A stretch of 30,695 bases of DNA from WUQU01 sp038849025 (GCA_038849025.1 JAWCNE010000013.1:1-30695), one strand, 5' to 3'. Positions 23,251 to 30,695 are shown, counted from the first letter of the stretch. The notes: generated from the letters alone by a model not told the origin. Numbers and translations are program-made.

Positions 23251-23260
23251 CTTTTATAGA
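23251..23260 (-). promoter_or_regulatory. TATA box for the 111-aa basic protein gene
   Basis: The minus strand TCTATAAAAG lies about 45 bases before the ATG at 23208. It is a good match to the archaeal TATA consensus and predicts a leader of about 20 bases. Confidence 0.55.
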
Positions 23261-23381
23261 TAGCGCTTGCTTTATCCCCATCCTTAATAAACGCGGTTCT
23301 AATAGACATACTCTAAAAAATAGCCATCATAATAACTAATGTAAACCGAAAAACCCACAAATCTCGGTTCAAAACGCGAAA

Positions 23382-23395
23382 TTGATTTAAATCAA
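23382..23395. promoter_or_regulatory. 14-bp perfect palindrome upstream of the small membrane protein/APC operon
   Basis: TTGATTTAAATCAA is a perfect palindrome ending nine bases before the TATA-like element at 23404-23414. This is the usual place for an archaeal activator or repressor dimer (for example Lrp-type) to act. A second weaker dyad, AACCGA/TCGGTT, lies at 23344-23369. Confidence 0.45.
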
Positions 23396-23403
23396 CTTTT
23401 GCT

Positions 23404-23414
23404 ATTATTATATG
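23404..23414 (+). promoter_or_regulatory. TATA box for the small membrane protein/APC operon
   Basis: ATTATTATATG lies about 60 bases before the ATG at 23468. It predicts a leader of about 33 bases. Confidence 0.45.
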
Positions 23415-23467
23415 TCAGGTTTCATAGAACATTGTTTCGGTAAAATTAAAACAGGTTAAGTGGGTGC

Positions 23468-23677
23468 ATGCGAAAGCAGGAAAGGATGTGTGTGGCAATA
23501 GGCGGTTTTCTATTAATGATGGGCACGGTTTTGACAGGAGTAACATTATTAATCTTATTTAACCTTGTAGATGTATCCGTGTTTGAGTATGAAACGCATA
23601 TGTCTCTGCTAATGCTGACCTTCTTTTTAATTGGAATATTAGACTTTGCAGCTGGAATAATTCTCCTAAGGAGGTAA
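23468..23677 (+). CDS. small two-helix membrane protein, 69 aa (first copy)
   Basis: The family is unknown. A short basic N-terminus (MRKQER) is followed by one long hydrophobic helix (VAIGGFLLMMGTVLTGVTLL), a short polar loop (VFEYETH), and a second helix ending IGILDFAAGIILLRR. A basic tail suggests both ends are cytoplasmic. The same design recurs in the next gene and again after the APC permease. It lies five bases before the next gene and probably opens an operon with the permease. Confidence 0.7.
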   Translation: MRKQERMCVAIGGFLLMMGTVLTGVTLLILFNLVDVSVFEYETHMSLLMLTFFLIGILDFAAGIILLRR

Positions 23678-23682
23678 ATACT

Positions 23683-23898
23683 TTGGGAATTTTAAGGGTT
23701 ATTTCAAAAACGGTGGGTTTAATACAAACTTTTATTGGCGGCGCGGTATTGATTTTTGCTTTTATTCTATTATACAACTTCTTTAACGTTCAATTTTTGT
23801 TAGGTCTTTCTGGAGAAAACATGGCGCTTTACATACTGGTCTTCATAATATACGGTTTATTCTCAGTCATAAGCGGTCTGCTTCTTTTCTATGAATAG
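23683..23898 (+). CDS. small two-helix membrane protein, 71 aa (second copy)
   Basis: It is the same size and layout as its upstream neighbour: a short basic start (MGILRVISKTVG), helix one (FIGGAVLIFAFILLYNFF), a loop of about 15 residues, then helix two with the ending IYGLFSVISGLLLFYE, which resembles IGILDFAAGIILLRR. The start is a TTG with AAGGAGG seven bases upstream, overlapping the end of the first gene's coding region. It lies 23 bases before the APC permease. Confidence 0.7.
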   Translation: MGILRVISKTVGLIQTFIGGAVLIFAFILLYNFFNVQFLLGLSGENMALYILVFIIYGLFSVISGLLLFYE

Positions 23899-23921
23899 GG
23901 AGAGAGGAGAAAGCGGCGATT

Positions 23922-25394
23922 ATGGGTGAACCTCACCTAAAACGGGAGTTGGGACTTCTACGTGCAACAATGCTAGGGATTGGTGGTACTTTAAGTGCGG
24001 GCAACTTTGTAATAATAGGTCACGCTGCAAGTTTGGCGGGATACGCTATTGTTCCCGTGGTTTTTGTCTGCGGCATCATAAGTCTGCTAACAATGTTCAG
24101 TTACTGCGAATTAGGAACAGCTATTCCGAAGGCTGGAGGAGAATACACCTTTGTAAAAGTGGCCTATGGCGGCTTCATAAGCTTCATAACCGGATGGTTC
24201 GAATGGCTAAGCAACATGTTCTACGCAGCGCTTTCTTCCATAGGCTTTGCCTATGTAATCTCTTACATTTTCCCACAAATCAACATACCGTTGACAGCAG
24301 TACTCATCGTCATTATTTTCACAATAATTAACATAAGAGGAGTCAAAGAAACGGGAACCGCTGAAACTATAATAACCGCTTTGGTACTCGCAATATTGGG
24401 AATTTACATTTTAAGCGGCTGGCCATATACGCAACAAACTCAAGCCCCACTAACGGTGCTGCCAACTGGCTGGCTTGGAGTATTTGCAGCTGCAGCCTAC
24501 CTTTTTGAGCTTTATCTGGGCGCAGAGGCTGTTGCCGCAGCTCAAGCTGAAATAAAAAATCCTGGAAAAAATATCCCCCGCGCCATAATATTGTCAGCAA
24601 TTGTGCTGATCATACTCTATACAAGTGTAGTTTACGTCGCCGTTAGCGTTGTTCCTCCAGAGGTTCTCAGCCAACAGTCTTCGCCCATTGCTTTTGTTGC
24701 AGAGCATGTTATGGGCCCCGTTGGGGGCATTTTAGTGACAATTGGTTTAGCAATTGCAGGGTTAGCTGCAACAAACGAGGCCATTATGGCTCAGTCGCGA
24801 GTGTTGTATGCCATGAGCAGGGATGGCTACTTTCCGCAAAAAATGGCGAAAATTCACAGACGCTTTGGCACACCGCACATGGCAGTAATAATAAGTGCAA
24901 TTTTCACTTTGATTTTCACGGCCACAGGGCTTATAAACTTCGTAGTCTACGCAGTTAACTTAGGCTTCATCATTGGCTTTTCAATAGTAAACCTATCGCT
25001 AATGAAGTTGCGAAGAGAGAAACCTGACTTGGAGAGACCGTTCAAAGCGCCATTGTATCCCTTAACACCTATTGCAGGATTAGCTGCCTCAATCTTCCTC
25101 ATAATCTTCATTGAACCTGCAGTTTTAATTTTAGGCTTAGAACTTAGCATAATAGCCTTACTCGTCTATTACATTAAAATGGTAGGCCGCAACCGCCTAC
25201 GCATCGCCTTTGGAGGAATAAGCTTAGGTCTAGGAGGGTTCAGCGCGTTTATAGTCTACTTGATAGGGACAAGTCAAATTGAATTAGATGGTATATCGCT
25301 AGAAGCGACAACCGCACTATTCTACGTACTAATCTTCGTAAGCCTAATACAAGTTTTAGCTGGAATTTTAAATATAACCACCACGCGAGATTAA
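23922..25394 (+). CDS. APC-family amino acid permease
   Basis: This 490-residue secondary transporter has about 12-14 membrane helices. It begins LRATMLGIGGTLSAGNFVIIG, the conserved broken first helix of the APC superfamily, with SYCELGTAIPKAGGEYTF in the second to third helix and VLYAMSRDGYFPQKMAKIH, then LRREKPDLERPFKAPLYP, as in amino acid permeases. The substrate is unknown. AGAGGAG lies upstream of the ATG. It follows the two small membrane proteins in one operon and is followed 49 bases later by a third. Confidence 0.92.
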   Translation: MGEPHLKRELGLLRATMLGIGGTLSAGNFVIIGHAASLAGYAIVPVVFVCGIISLLTMFSYCELGTAIPKAGGEYTFVKVAYGGFISFITGWFEWLSNMFYAALSSIGFAYVISYIFPQINIPLTAVLIVIIFTIINIRGVKETGTAETIITALVLAILGIYILSGWPYTQQTQAPLTVLPTGWLGVFAAAAYLFELYLGAEAVAAAQAEIKNPGKNIPRAIILSAIVLIILYTSVVYVAVSVVPPEVLSQQSSPIAFVAEHVMGPVGGILVTIGLAIAGLAATNEAIMAQSRVLYAMSRDGYFPQKMAKIHRRFGTPHMAVIISAIFTLIFTATGLINFVVYAVNLGFIIGFSIVNLSLMKLRREKPDLERPFKAPLYPLTPIAGLAASIFLIIFIEPAVLILGLELSIIALLVYYIKMVGRNRLRIAFGGISLGLGGFSAFIVYLIGTSQIELDGISLEATTALFYVLIFVSLIQVLAGILNITTTRD

Positions 25395-25443
25395 AGGAAG
25401 CTAAAAACGGTAAGGCTTAATAGACCAGCGAAATCCTATTTTA

Positions 25444-25770
25444 ATGATTCACATGCCTAGAAAACGCAAGACAAATTACGCTAGCTCGCACCTATCAGTT
25501 TCCACGAGTCCGGACGACCTAGTGTTAGATACTACGGGAGAAGAACGCTTCTGTGTTTTTGAAGTTTGCACTCGCATGTGTAAATACACTGCCGCTTTAC
25601 TAATGGCCAGTGCAACCCTCTCAACATTCATGCTTATACAATATTTTATGGGTTTTCAAACCCTGGTGACCATATTTCAAACGAAGCTTTTCGCCATAAT
25701 TGCCCTCGGCTTCGTAGGAATGATAAACCTAATTTGCGGGTTACTTCTATTAGCCACAGAAAAACCCTAA
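25444..25770 (+). CDS. two-helix membrane protein, 108 aa (third, longer copy)
   Basis: A polar N-terminal segment of about 48 residues (MPRKRKTNYASSHLSVSTSP and onward, rich in charge and Ser/Thr, with a Cys-rich EVCTRMCKY near its end) precedes two membrane helices. The second ends GFVGMINLICGLLLLATEKP, like the ends of the two small proteins before the APC gene. The start may be the ATG at 25444 or at 25453. No function is known; it probably shares the permease transcript. Confidence 0.6.
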   Translation: MIHMPRKRKTNYASSHLSVSTSPDDLVLDTTGEERFCVFEVCTRMCKYTAALLMASATLSTFMLIQYFMGFQTLVTIFQTKLFAIIALGFVGMINLICGLLLLATEKP

Positions 25771-25849
25771 AAATGAGGCTGATGTTGTTACTTAGCTGAC
25801 GCCGTGAACTAAAAATTTCATTATCTTTTAAGTTACCTCTTTAGTCATT

Positions 25850-25867
25850 TTCTGTATTTTTACAGAA
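25850..25867. promoter_or_regulatory. inverted repeat upstream of the CocE-like gene TATA box
   Basis: TTCTGTA-TTTT-TACAGAA is a perfect inverted repeat with 7-base arms and a 4-base spacer, ending two bases before the TATA box. It could be an operator overlapping the BRE position, or a hairpin ending upstream transcripts. Confidence 0.45.
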
Positions 25868-25869
25868 GT

Positions 25870-25880
25870 TTTAAATATAT
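25870..25880 (+). promoter_or_regulatory. TATA box for the CocE-like hydrolase gene
   Basis: TTTAAATATAT lies about 45 bases before the ATG at 25919 and predicts a short leader holding the ribosome binding site GAGGTGAT at 25908-25915. Confidence 0.55.
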
Positions 25881-25918
25881 GTTGCAAAAAACGAACTTTT
25901 ATACCTTGAGGTGATCTC

Positions 25919-27667
25919 ATGGGAACAATATTTAGTTTAAAGTGGAAGACTTCTGAGAGAAAGTATGAAGTGACAGTGGAACGAGACGTTAAAATCCCCA
26001 TGTCTGATGGCGTTAAGCTAAGCGCTGATGTTTTTCGCCCGAGAAGCGATGAAAAGTTTCCCGCCATTGTATCTATGAACCCCTACACGTCTTATCAGGC
26101 TGAGCCAATAAAGCCCGTTCCGTTTGGAACCTTCAAGGAGGGGAGAGATGCCGGCACCATGGAAGCAGGTGATCCCAACTTTTATGTGCGTCGAGGATAT
26201 GTGCATGTTATTGTCAGCATACGTGGTACAGGTAAATCAGAGGGTACTTTCCAGTTTTTAAGCCCACGTGAAATTCAAGATGTCTACGAAGTAATAGAGT
26301 GGGTTGCCCAGCAACCTTGGTGTAACGGAAATGTTGGTATGTTTGGAGCGTCCTACTTTGCTTGGATTCAGCTCTTTGTGGCTGGCTTAAATCCACCCCA
26401 TCTTAAATGTCTATTTGCACCGTGGGCAGCCACCGACATTTACAGGGACTTAATGTATCATGGTGGAATCTTCAACATAGGATTTGGCTTATTTCCAAAA
26501 GTTATAATAGGATTTGATTGTTGGCCGTTCTCCAGACAGGAAAATTGGACTCGTAATAAACTTGGAGAAGAAAAATTAAAACAGTTAATTGATGAGGCTT
26601 TGCAAGACGAGGACATGGTTAGACAAAAAGAAATCTTAGAAGTTCTAATGAATCCTGACAAGAACGAGAATCAAGTTGCCTTAGATATAATTCTCCATCA
26701 ACTTTACGACGAGTACTGGAAGGAACGTACGGTTAATTATGAGAATATAAAAGTCCCCGCTTACATAGGCGCTTGCTGGGGTACTTATGGATGGCATCTT
26801 CCAGGAACTTTTCGCAGTTGGGAAAACTTGAAAGTTCCCAAAAAAATGGTGCTTTGCCCCCCTCTATACTTGGATCGCCCAGTCTATCAATTGGCCTATG
26901 AATCGTTAAGATGGTTCGACTACTGGCTTAAGGGGATGGATACGGGAATTATGAATGAGTCGCCCATCAAAATTTTTGTGATGAATACTAACGAGTGGAA
27001 AGAAGCCAACGAATGGCCTTTTCCCGAAACAAAATGGACTCCGTTCTATCTTCATGAAGGAGGGTTACTCTCGGAACACGAATTTTGGCCTAATGAAGGC
27101 AGCGATTCATTCGAAGATTCTCCATATAGACGTGAATTCGTGAAGTACTTTACACCTACGCTTGTTGAAAACACCGAAGTTATCGGCCCTATTGTGCTAA
27201 ATCTTTACGCGTCCACAACAAGTACAGATGTATTCTGGCATGTAAGCCTTTTAGAAGTAGATTCGGAAGGCAACGAAAGAGTTCTTACAAGAGGCTGGCT
27301 AAGGGGGTCACAGCGTGCAGTGGATCCGGAACGGTCTAAGCCATGGGCGCCTTTCCATCCTCATACAAGAAGGGAACCATTAACCCCCAGCGAAATCTAC
27401 GAATTCAACATACCCCTAGTTCCAACAGCCAACTTATTTAAGGCAGGATTCAGAATAGGCTTGAAAATCAGCTGTACAGACGACGAGCCAAAGACCTTTT
27501 TTGATTTTCTCGCTGGGAATCATATAAGGAGGCAGCACCCGGCAAGAATAACCATCCACCATAACTCAAAATACCCGTCGCATCTATTACTGCCTGTTAC
27601 AAGAGGAAACGTGATGGGCACTTTTCTTTCTGGAGGAAAAACCCCTCCACTACCTCCTAAATCTTAA
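25919..27667 (+). CDS. CocE/NonD (X-Pro dipeptidyl-peptidase S15) family hydrolase, unusual triad
   Basis: This 582-residue protein has the CocE/PepX layout: an alpha/beta-hydrolase domain beginning VKIPMSDGVKLSADVFRP, with GGYxx-like RRGYVHVIVSIRGTGKSEG and the nucleophile elbow GASYFA (Ser145), and a C-terminal jelly-roll domain (about residues 380-582). In classical members the triad Asp lies in a GWYD-like motif and the His in GPWxH. The equivalent regions here read GACWGTYGWHLPG (about 284-296) and VLCPPLYLDRP (about 311-321), without those Asp and His residues. Activity is therefore uncertain, or a different His/Asp is used. There is no signal peptide. It sits between amino acid transporter genes, consistent with peptide or amide breakdown. 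Confidence 0.85.
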   Translation: MGTIFSLKWKTSERKYEVTVERDVKIPMSDGVKLSADVFRPRSDEKFPAIVSMNPYTSYQAEPIKPVPFGTFKEGRDAGTMEAGDPNFYVRRGYVHVIVSIRGTGKSEGTFQFLSPREIQDVYEVIEWVAQQPWCNGNVGMFGASYFAWIQLFVAGLNPPHLKCLFAPWAATDIYRDLMYHGGIFNIGFGLFPKVIIGFDCWPFSRQENWTRNKLGEEKLKQLIDEALQDEDMVRQKEILEVLMNPDKNENQVALDIILHQLYDEYWKERTVNYENIKVPAYIGACWGTYGWHLPGTFRSWENLKVPKKMVLCPPLYLDRPVYQLAYESLRWFDYWLKGMDTGIMNESPIKIFVMNTNEWKEANEWPFPETKWTPFYLHEGGLLSEHEFWPNEGSDSFEDSPYRREFVKYFTPTLVENTEVIGPIVLNLYASTTSTDVFWHVSLLEVDSEGNERVLTRGWLRGSQRAVDPERSKPWAPFHPHTRREPLTPSEIYEFNIPLVPTANLFKAGFRIGLKISCTDDEPKTFFDFLAGNHIRRQHPARITIHHNSKYPSHLLLPVTRGNVMGTFLSGGKTPPLPPKS

Positions 27668-27825
27668 TCGTTGATTCTTGTTAGTTAGCAGGGAAGAGCA
27701 AAAGCTAAGGATTACAACGAGATTATTATTTTGTTATGTGCTTGCTATATAACGTCTGTCAACGAGTGAGCATATCATGATAACTTTTGATTGGTTTGCA
27801 TTTATAATTTACGTTTTCAGTAAAG

Positions 27826-27834
27826 ATTAAATAA
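27826..27834 (+). promoter_or_regulatory. TATA box for livG-livF
   Basis: ATTAAATAA lies about 30 bases before the ATG at 27860, and no ribosome binding site precedes that ATG, so the livG message is probably leaderless. A second TATA-like TTTATAATTT occurs further up near 27801-27810. Confidence 0.45.
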
Positions 27835-27859
27835 TAGCGAATATCGGTATTTTATAAAT

Positions 27860-28576
27860 ATGAAAATAATCGAAGGAACAAACGTTTCGAAGAAATTTGG
27901 CGCATTAGCCGCTCTTAAAGATGTTAATTTTTCAATTTGCAGCGACCAGATTTTGGGGTTAATTGGTCCAAATGGTGCTGGAAAGACAACTTTATTTAAT
28001 GTAATAACGGGAGTTTATAAGCCAGAGGTTGGTCGAATTTTTTTGAAAGGAATCGACATAACAGGTTTTCCACCTTATAAAATTTGCAGATTGGGTGCTG
28101 CAAGAACTTTTCAAACTCCACGGGTTTTTACCAACTTATCTATTAAACAAAACGTTAAATTGGCAGAGAGATTTGGAAAGAGGCATGAAAGCAGAAATTC
28201 CAAAGCGAAATCGCTTCTTGAGTTTGTTAATCTGGCACATAAAGCCGATAAAATGGCGCAAGACACATCCCTTTTTGAAAGGCGTCTCTTAGAGATTGCC
28301 ATGGCATTAGCCACTTCTCCCGATGTCGTCTTACTCGATGAACCGCTCAGCGGTTTATCTCCAGAGGAGTTAAAATCTGGCATGGAACTTATAACAAGAA
28401 TTCGTTCAGATCTGGGGATTAGTGTTTTTTGGATTGAACATGTAATGGAGGCAATAATGAAGGTCGCCGATAAGATAATAGTTTTAAATGCTGGAGAAAA
28501 AATAGCCGAGGGGACTCCTATGGAAATCGCTCATGACAAAAATGTTATTGAAGCATATTTAGGAGAAACGGGATGA
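27860..28576 (+). CDS. livG: branched-chain amino acid-type ABC transporter, ATP-binding protein LivG
   Basis: This 238-residue ABC ATPase is one of the pair that powers branched-chain amino acid-type uptake. Walker A is GPNGAGKT (36-43), Walker B VVLLDEP (156-162), the LivG-type insert is ARTFQTPRVFTNLSIKQNVK, and the switch histidine is in FWIEHVMEA. The ABC signature is degenerate: where LSGGQ or LPYGQQR is expected it reads TSLFERRLLEIA (136-147). Some liv-family ATPases vary here, and the partner LivF keeps LSGGEQQ. It is four bases upstream of livF on the same strand. Confidence 0.92.
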   Translation: MKIIEGTNVSKKFGALAALKDVNFSICSDQILGLIGPNGAGKTTLFNVITGVYKPEVGRIFLKGIDITGFPPYKICRLGAARTFQTPRVFTNLSIKQNVKLAERFGKRHESRNSKAKSLLEFVNLAHKADKMAQDTSLFERRLLEIAMALATSPDVVLLDEPLSGLSPEELKSGMELITRIRSDLGISVFWIEHVMEAIMKVADKIIVLNAGEKIAEGTPMEIAHDKNVIEAYLGETG

Positions 28577-28580
28577 ATTT

Positions 28581-29288
28581 ATGCTCGAAGTTAAAAATTT
28601 AACAGTCCACCGTGGGGAACTTTGCGTACTCAGGGACTTATCTTTGAAAGTTGATAAAGGAGAAGTTGTGGCACTTCTCGGACCTAACTGCGCAGGCAAA
28701 ACAACCCTGCTAGAAACAATTGTAGGTGTTATTAAACCGTCATCTGGTAAGGTAATTTTTCAAGGAGAAGACATTACTACGCTTCCTTCATCTAAGCGTA
28801 TTGCAAAAGGATTGAGCGGCGTTTTTGGCAGAGAATACTTATTCCACGACATGACTGTACAAGAAAACTTGGAGCTTGGAATGTATATGTCACCGGAAAG
28901 AAAAAATTTTAAAGAAACCGTAGAGGGGGTTTATAAGCTCTTCCCGAAATTACGAACTCTCAGCAAAAAATATGTGAACAAACTCAGTGGGGGAGAGCAG
29001 CAAATGGTTTCACTTGCAAGAGCAATCATTGGGAAGCCTTCTTTTTTGATGTTGGATGAGCCGACTAGCGGATTAGCTCCTAAGATAGCTTCGGAAATTT
29101 TCGGAATAATCGCCGACTTGAAAAAAGCAGGAACAACTATTCTGCTTGTCGAGCAATATGTAATGCGTGCATTACAGATTTCAGATAGGGTGTATATCTT
29201 GTCTTCTGGTAAAATTGTTCTTGAATCGAAGCCAAAAGCTCTGTTAAGTGATAAAAAGTTATCCGCTTATTACCTTGGGCTCTATTAG
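28581..29288 (+). CDS. livF: branched-chain amino acid-type ABC transporter, ATP-binding protein LivF
   Basis: This is the second ABC ATPase of the transporter (235 residues). Walker A reads GPNCAGKT (34-41), with Cys in place of the usual Gly. The signature LSGGEQQ is at 135-141, Walker B FLMLDEP follows it, and the switch histidine position is Q in LLVEQYVMRA, as is usual for LivF. GGGATGA just before the ATG can serve as ribosome binding site and overlaps the livG stop. It converges with livM across only 19 bases. Confidence 0.93.
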   Translation: MLEVKNLTVHRGELCVLRDLSLKVDKGEVVALLGPNCAGKTTLLETIVGVIKPSSGKVIFQGEDITTLPSSKRIAKGLSGVFGREYLFHDMTVQENLELGMYMSPERKNFKETVEGVYKLFPKLRTLSKKYVNKLSGGEQQMVSLARAIIGKPSFLMLDEPTSGLAPKIASEIFGIIADLKKAGTTILLVEQYVMRALQISDRVYILSSGKIVLESKPKALLSDKKLSAYYLGLY

Positions 29289-29307
29289 CGGATTCTTTAG
29301 AAAATTT

Positions 29308-30192
29308 CTATTTTGCGCCAAAAATGCCTCTTGGTTTATAGCAAACAAATACTACCAGGATTACCCCCAATATTAGAAAATAGTATTCTGGAAAGCTTAA
29401 AATTAGTAATCGTGAAATTATTTGAATTATGGCGGTCCCTGCGATAGGGCCAATAAAGGTTGATGCTCCCCCCATAATTGCTGCTATAATTGGTTCAAAC
29501 GAGTAACGCAAAGAAAAAGCGGTGGACGGTTCAATATAAAACATTCTTAGAACTCTTATGGATCCTGCGGAACCCGCAAAAAATGCGCTGACGAGAAATG
29601 TTATTATCTTATATAACGTGGTGTTTATGCCTATAGACTCTGCTTTAATTTCATCATGACCTATGCAGAATAGGGCACGTCCCCAAAAGGATTGATGTAC
29701 ACTCAACGAAGTTAATAAAGTAATTAAACTTATAGCAAGAAGGCTGTAGTAGGCTATCTCGGAACCTATTGTTGGGACAAGTATCCCTGGAGTTTCCCGG
29801 CCTGCAAATATAACAAATGAAAAAAGATACTGAAGGAAGAAATTATAGATAAAGCTTAATACAATAAAATGCAGCCCCTTCAATCTTAGAGTGAGTAGAG
29901 CTATAGGTGCTCCAGCAACAACACTAACCAAACCAGAGAGGATTACTCTTATAGGCAGTGCGTAGGGGGAAAAAACTGACGCGTAAGCGCCTACTCCAAA
30001 AAATGCTGCGCTTGCCAAAGAAGTATAACCTGTCAACCCTGAAAACAAGGCCCAACTTTCTGTTAAAATTAAAAAGCAGAAAAAGTCTTGTAAAAAAGAG
30101 ATTAGATACGAATTCTCTGATAGGGGAACCAACGCTAAAGCAAGAAATATAATGGCAATTAGAATAAAAACGCGTTGAATGGTCACTTTCAT
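29308..30192 (-). CDS. livM: branched-chain amino acid-type ABC transporter permease LivM
   Basis: This 294-residue inner membrane permease has about eight to nine hydrophobic helices. The LivM pattern is visible: WALFSGLTGYTSLASAAFFGVGAY, LTLRLKGLHFIVLSF, the cytoplasmic loop GRALFCIGHDEIKAESIGIN that contacts the ATPase, and IMGGASTFIGPIAGTAI. It overlaps the end of livH by four bases (ATGA), so the permeases form their own minus-strand operon facing the ATPase operon. Confidence 0.93.
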   Translation of the reverse strand: MKVTIQRVFILIAIIFLALALVPLSENSYLISFLQDFFCFLILTESWALFSGLTGYTSLASAAFFGVGAYASVFSPYALPIRVILSGLVSVVAGAPIALLTLRLKGLHFIVLSFIYNFFLQYLFSFVIFAGRETPGILVPTIGSEIAYYSLLAISLITLLTSLSVHQSFWGRALFCIGHDEIKAESIGINTTLYKIITFLVSAFFAGSAGSIRVLRMFYIEPSTAFSLRYSFEPIIAAIMGGASTFIGPIAGTAIIQIISRLLILSFPEYYFLILGVILVVFVCYKPRGIFGAK

Positions 30193-30695
30193 CTACCCCC
30201 TAATAAGCCCGTGGGTTTCCAGATAAGTACAATTAATAAAACTGAGAAAACAACCAATTCGGCAATTCCTACCGACCAAAAATAACCTACAAAAATTTGA
30301 ACCGAAGCAATAATAAAAGCTGCAATAGTGGATCCCAACAAGTTTCCTAAACCACCCAAAACCACCATGATAAATCCCGCATACGTGAAAGGCAAACCTG
30401 CAGATGGATTCAAGAGATAAATCACGCTTGCCAAGGTTCCAGCCACTCCCGCCATTCCCAAGCCCAGACAAAATGAAAATCCATGCATTTTAAAAATATC
30501 GATACCCAGAGTAGCTGCGCCATGAGGTTGCGATTTTGTGGCACGCATAGCCTTGCCTATTATGTGGTATTTAAGGAAAAAATAGCAAGTTAAACTTGCA
30601 ACTAAAGCTATCGTGAAAATTAATAGTTTATCAAATGGAATCGTTATTGAGTCAAGTATTTTAACTGTTCCAGACAAATATGTGTAAGATCTCAA
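30189..30695 (-). CDS. livH: branched-chain amino acid-type ABC transporter permease LivH, 5' end cut by window
   Basis: The last 168 or so residues of the second permease are present. The upstream half lies beyond the right edge, so no start is assigned; the TTG-like codon at the edge is not a true start. LivH features include the coupling loop GKAMRATKSQPHGAATLGID, GLGMAGVAGTLASVIY, FTYAGFIMVVLGGLGNLLGS and the C-terminal VLLIVLIWKPTGLLGG. A substrate-binding protein gene (livK-type) may lie further out, but none is seen here. Confidence 0.92.
   Translation of the reverse strand: MRSYTYLSGTVKILDSITIPFDKLLIFTIALVASLTCYFFLKYHIIGKAMRATKSQPHGAATLGIDIFKMHGFSFCLGLGMAGVAGTLASVIYLLNPSAGLPFTYAGFIMVVLGGLGNLLGSTIAAFIIASVQIFVGYFWSVGIAELVVFSVLLIVLIWKPTGLLGGR

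Noticed and set aside
25771..25810. C/D-box small RNA suggested by ctgatg and ctga in ggctgatgttgttacttagctga
   Set aside because: The C box match is poor, the spacing is too short for a C-D'-C'-D layout, and no terminal stem is present.
1..30695. CRISPR arrays, insertion sequences, integrases or phage genes
   Set aside because: No regularly spaced repeats, transposase or recombinase motifs, or terminal repeats with target duplications were seen. All gaps are short and mostly promoter-like.

Overview
The window is a gene-dense, AT-leaning piece of an archaeal chromosome. No rRNA, tRNA, CRISPR array or mobile element was found, and no gap between genes exceeds 300 bases. Archaeal origin is supported by Alba, archaeal-type e-MtaB, Trm1, THEP1 NTPase, an L-aspartate dehydrogenase, a DUF373 membrane protein, a COG1340-like coiled-coil protein and archaeal TATA boxes about 25-30 nt before transcript starts, several of them leaderless. 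FtsZ rather than a crenarchaeal division set, plus lipoate-dependent 2-oxoacid dehydrogenase genes and a liv transporter, would fit a Bathyarchaeia-like lineage. That placement is inference; no marker in the window proves it.

Left part (1-7.3 kb): two small unknown proteins (one zinc-ribbon-like), an EF-Tu domain-2-like protein and the tRNA methylthiotransferase e-MtaB, all on minus. Then comes a two-gene plus-strand unit, a 51-residue ribbon-helix-helix protein followed with no gap by ftsZ, preceded by a TATA box and a palindrome at the expected transcript start. NadX (NAD synthesis) converges with a metG-PHP phosphoesterase pair.

Middle (7.3-20.3 kb): a minus operon marC-trm1-secreted protein; a THEP1 NTPase on plus; a minus operon for E1alpha, E1beta and E2 of a 2-oxoacid dehydrogenase complex, without E3; a YchF/OBG-type GTPase whose TATA box sits between long imperfect inverted repeats; and a minus run of coiled-coil protein, DUF373 protein, methylthiopurine phosphorylase and cis-prenyltransferase. 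Next, an ECF S-component-like membrane protein is coupled to a DUF4430 protein, a possible vitamin-uptake pair.

Right part (20.3-30.7 kb): an HtpX-like protease diverges from a MetE-core protein that lacks one expected zinc-ligand cysteine. Alba follows with a hairpin in its 5' leader. Two tiny two-helix membrane proteins lead into an APC amino-acid permease, with a third similar one just after it. A CocE/NonD-type hydrolase lacking recognisable triad Asp/His motifs follows. The window ends in a branched-chain amino-acid-type ABC transporter arranged as two convergent halves (livG-livF on plus, livH-livM on minus); livH is cut by the right edge and no binding protein is visible. The right third is therefore rich in amino-acid and peptide handling genes.
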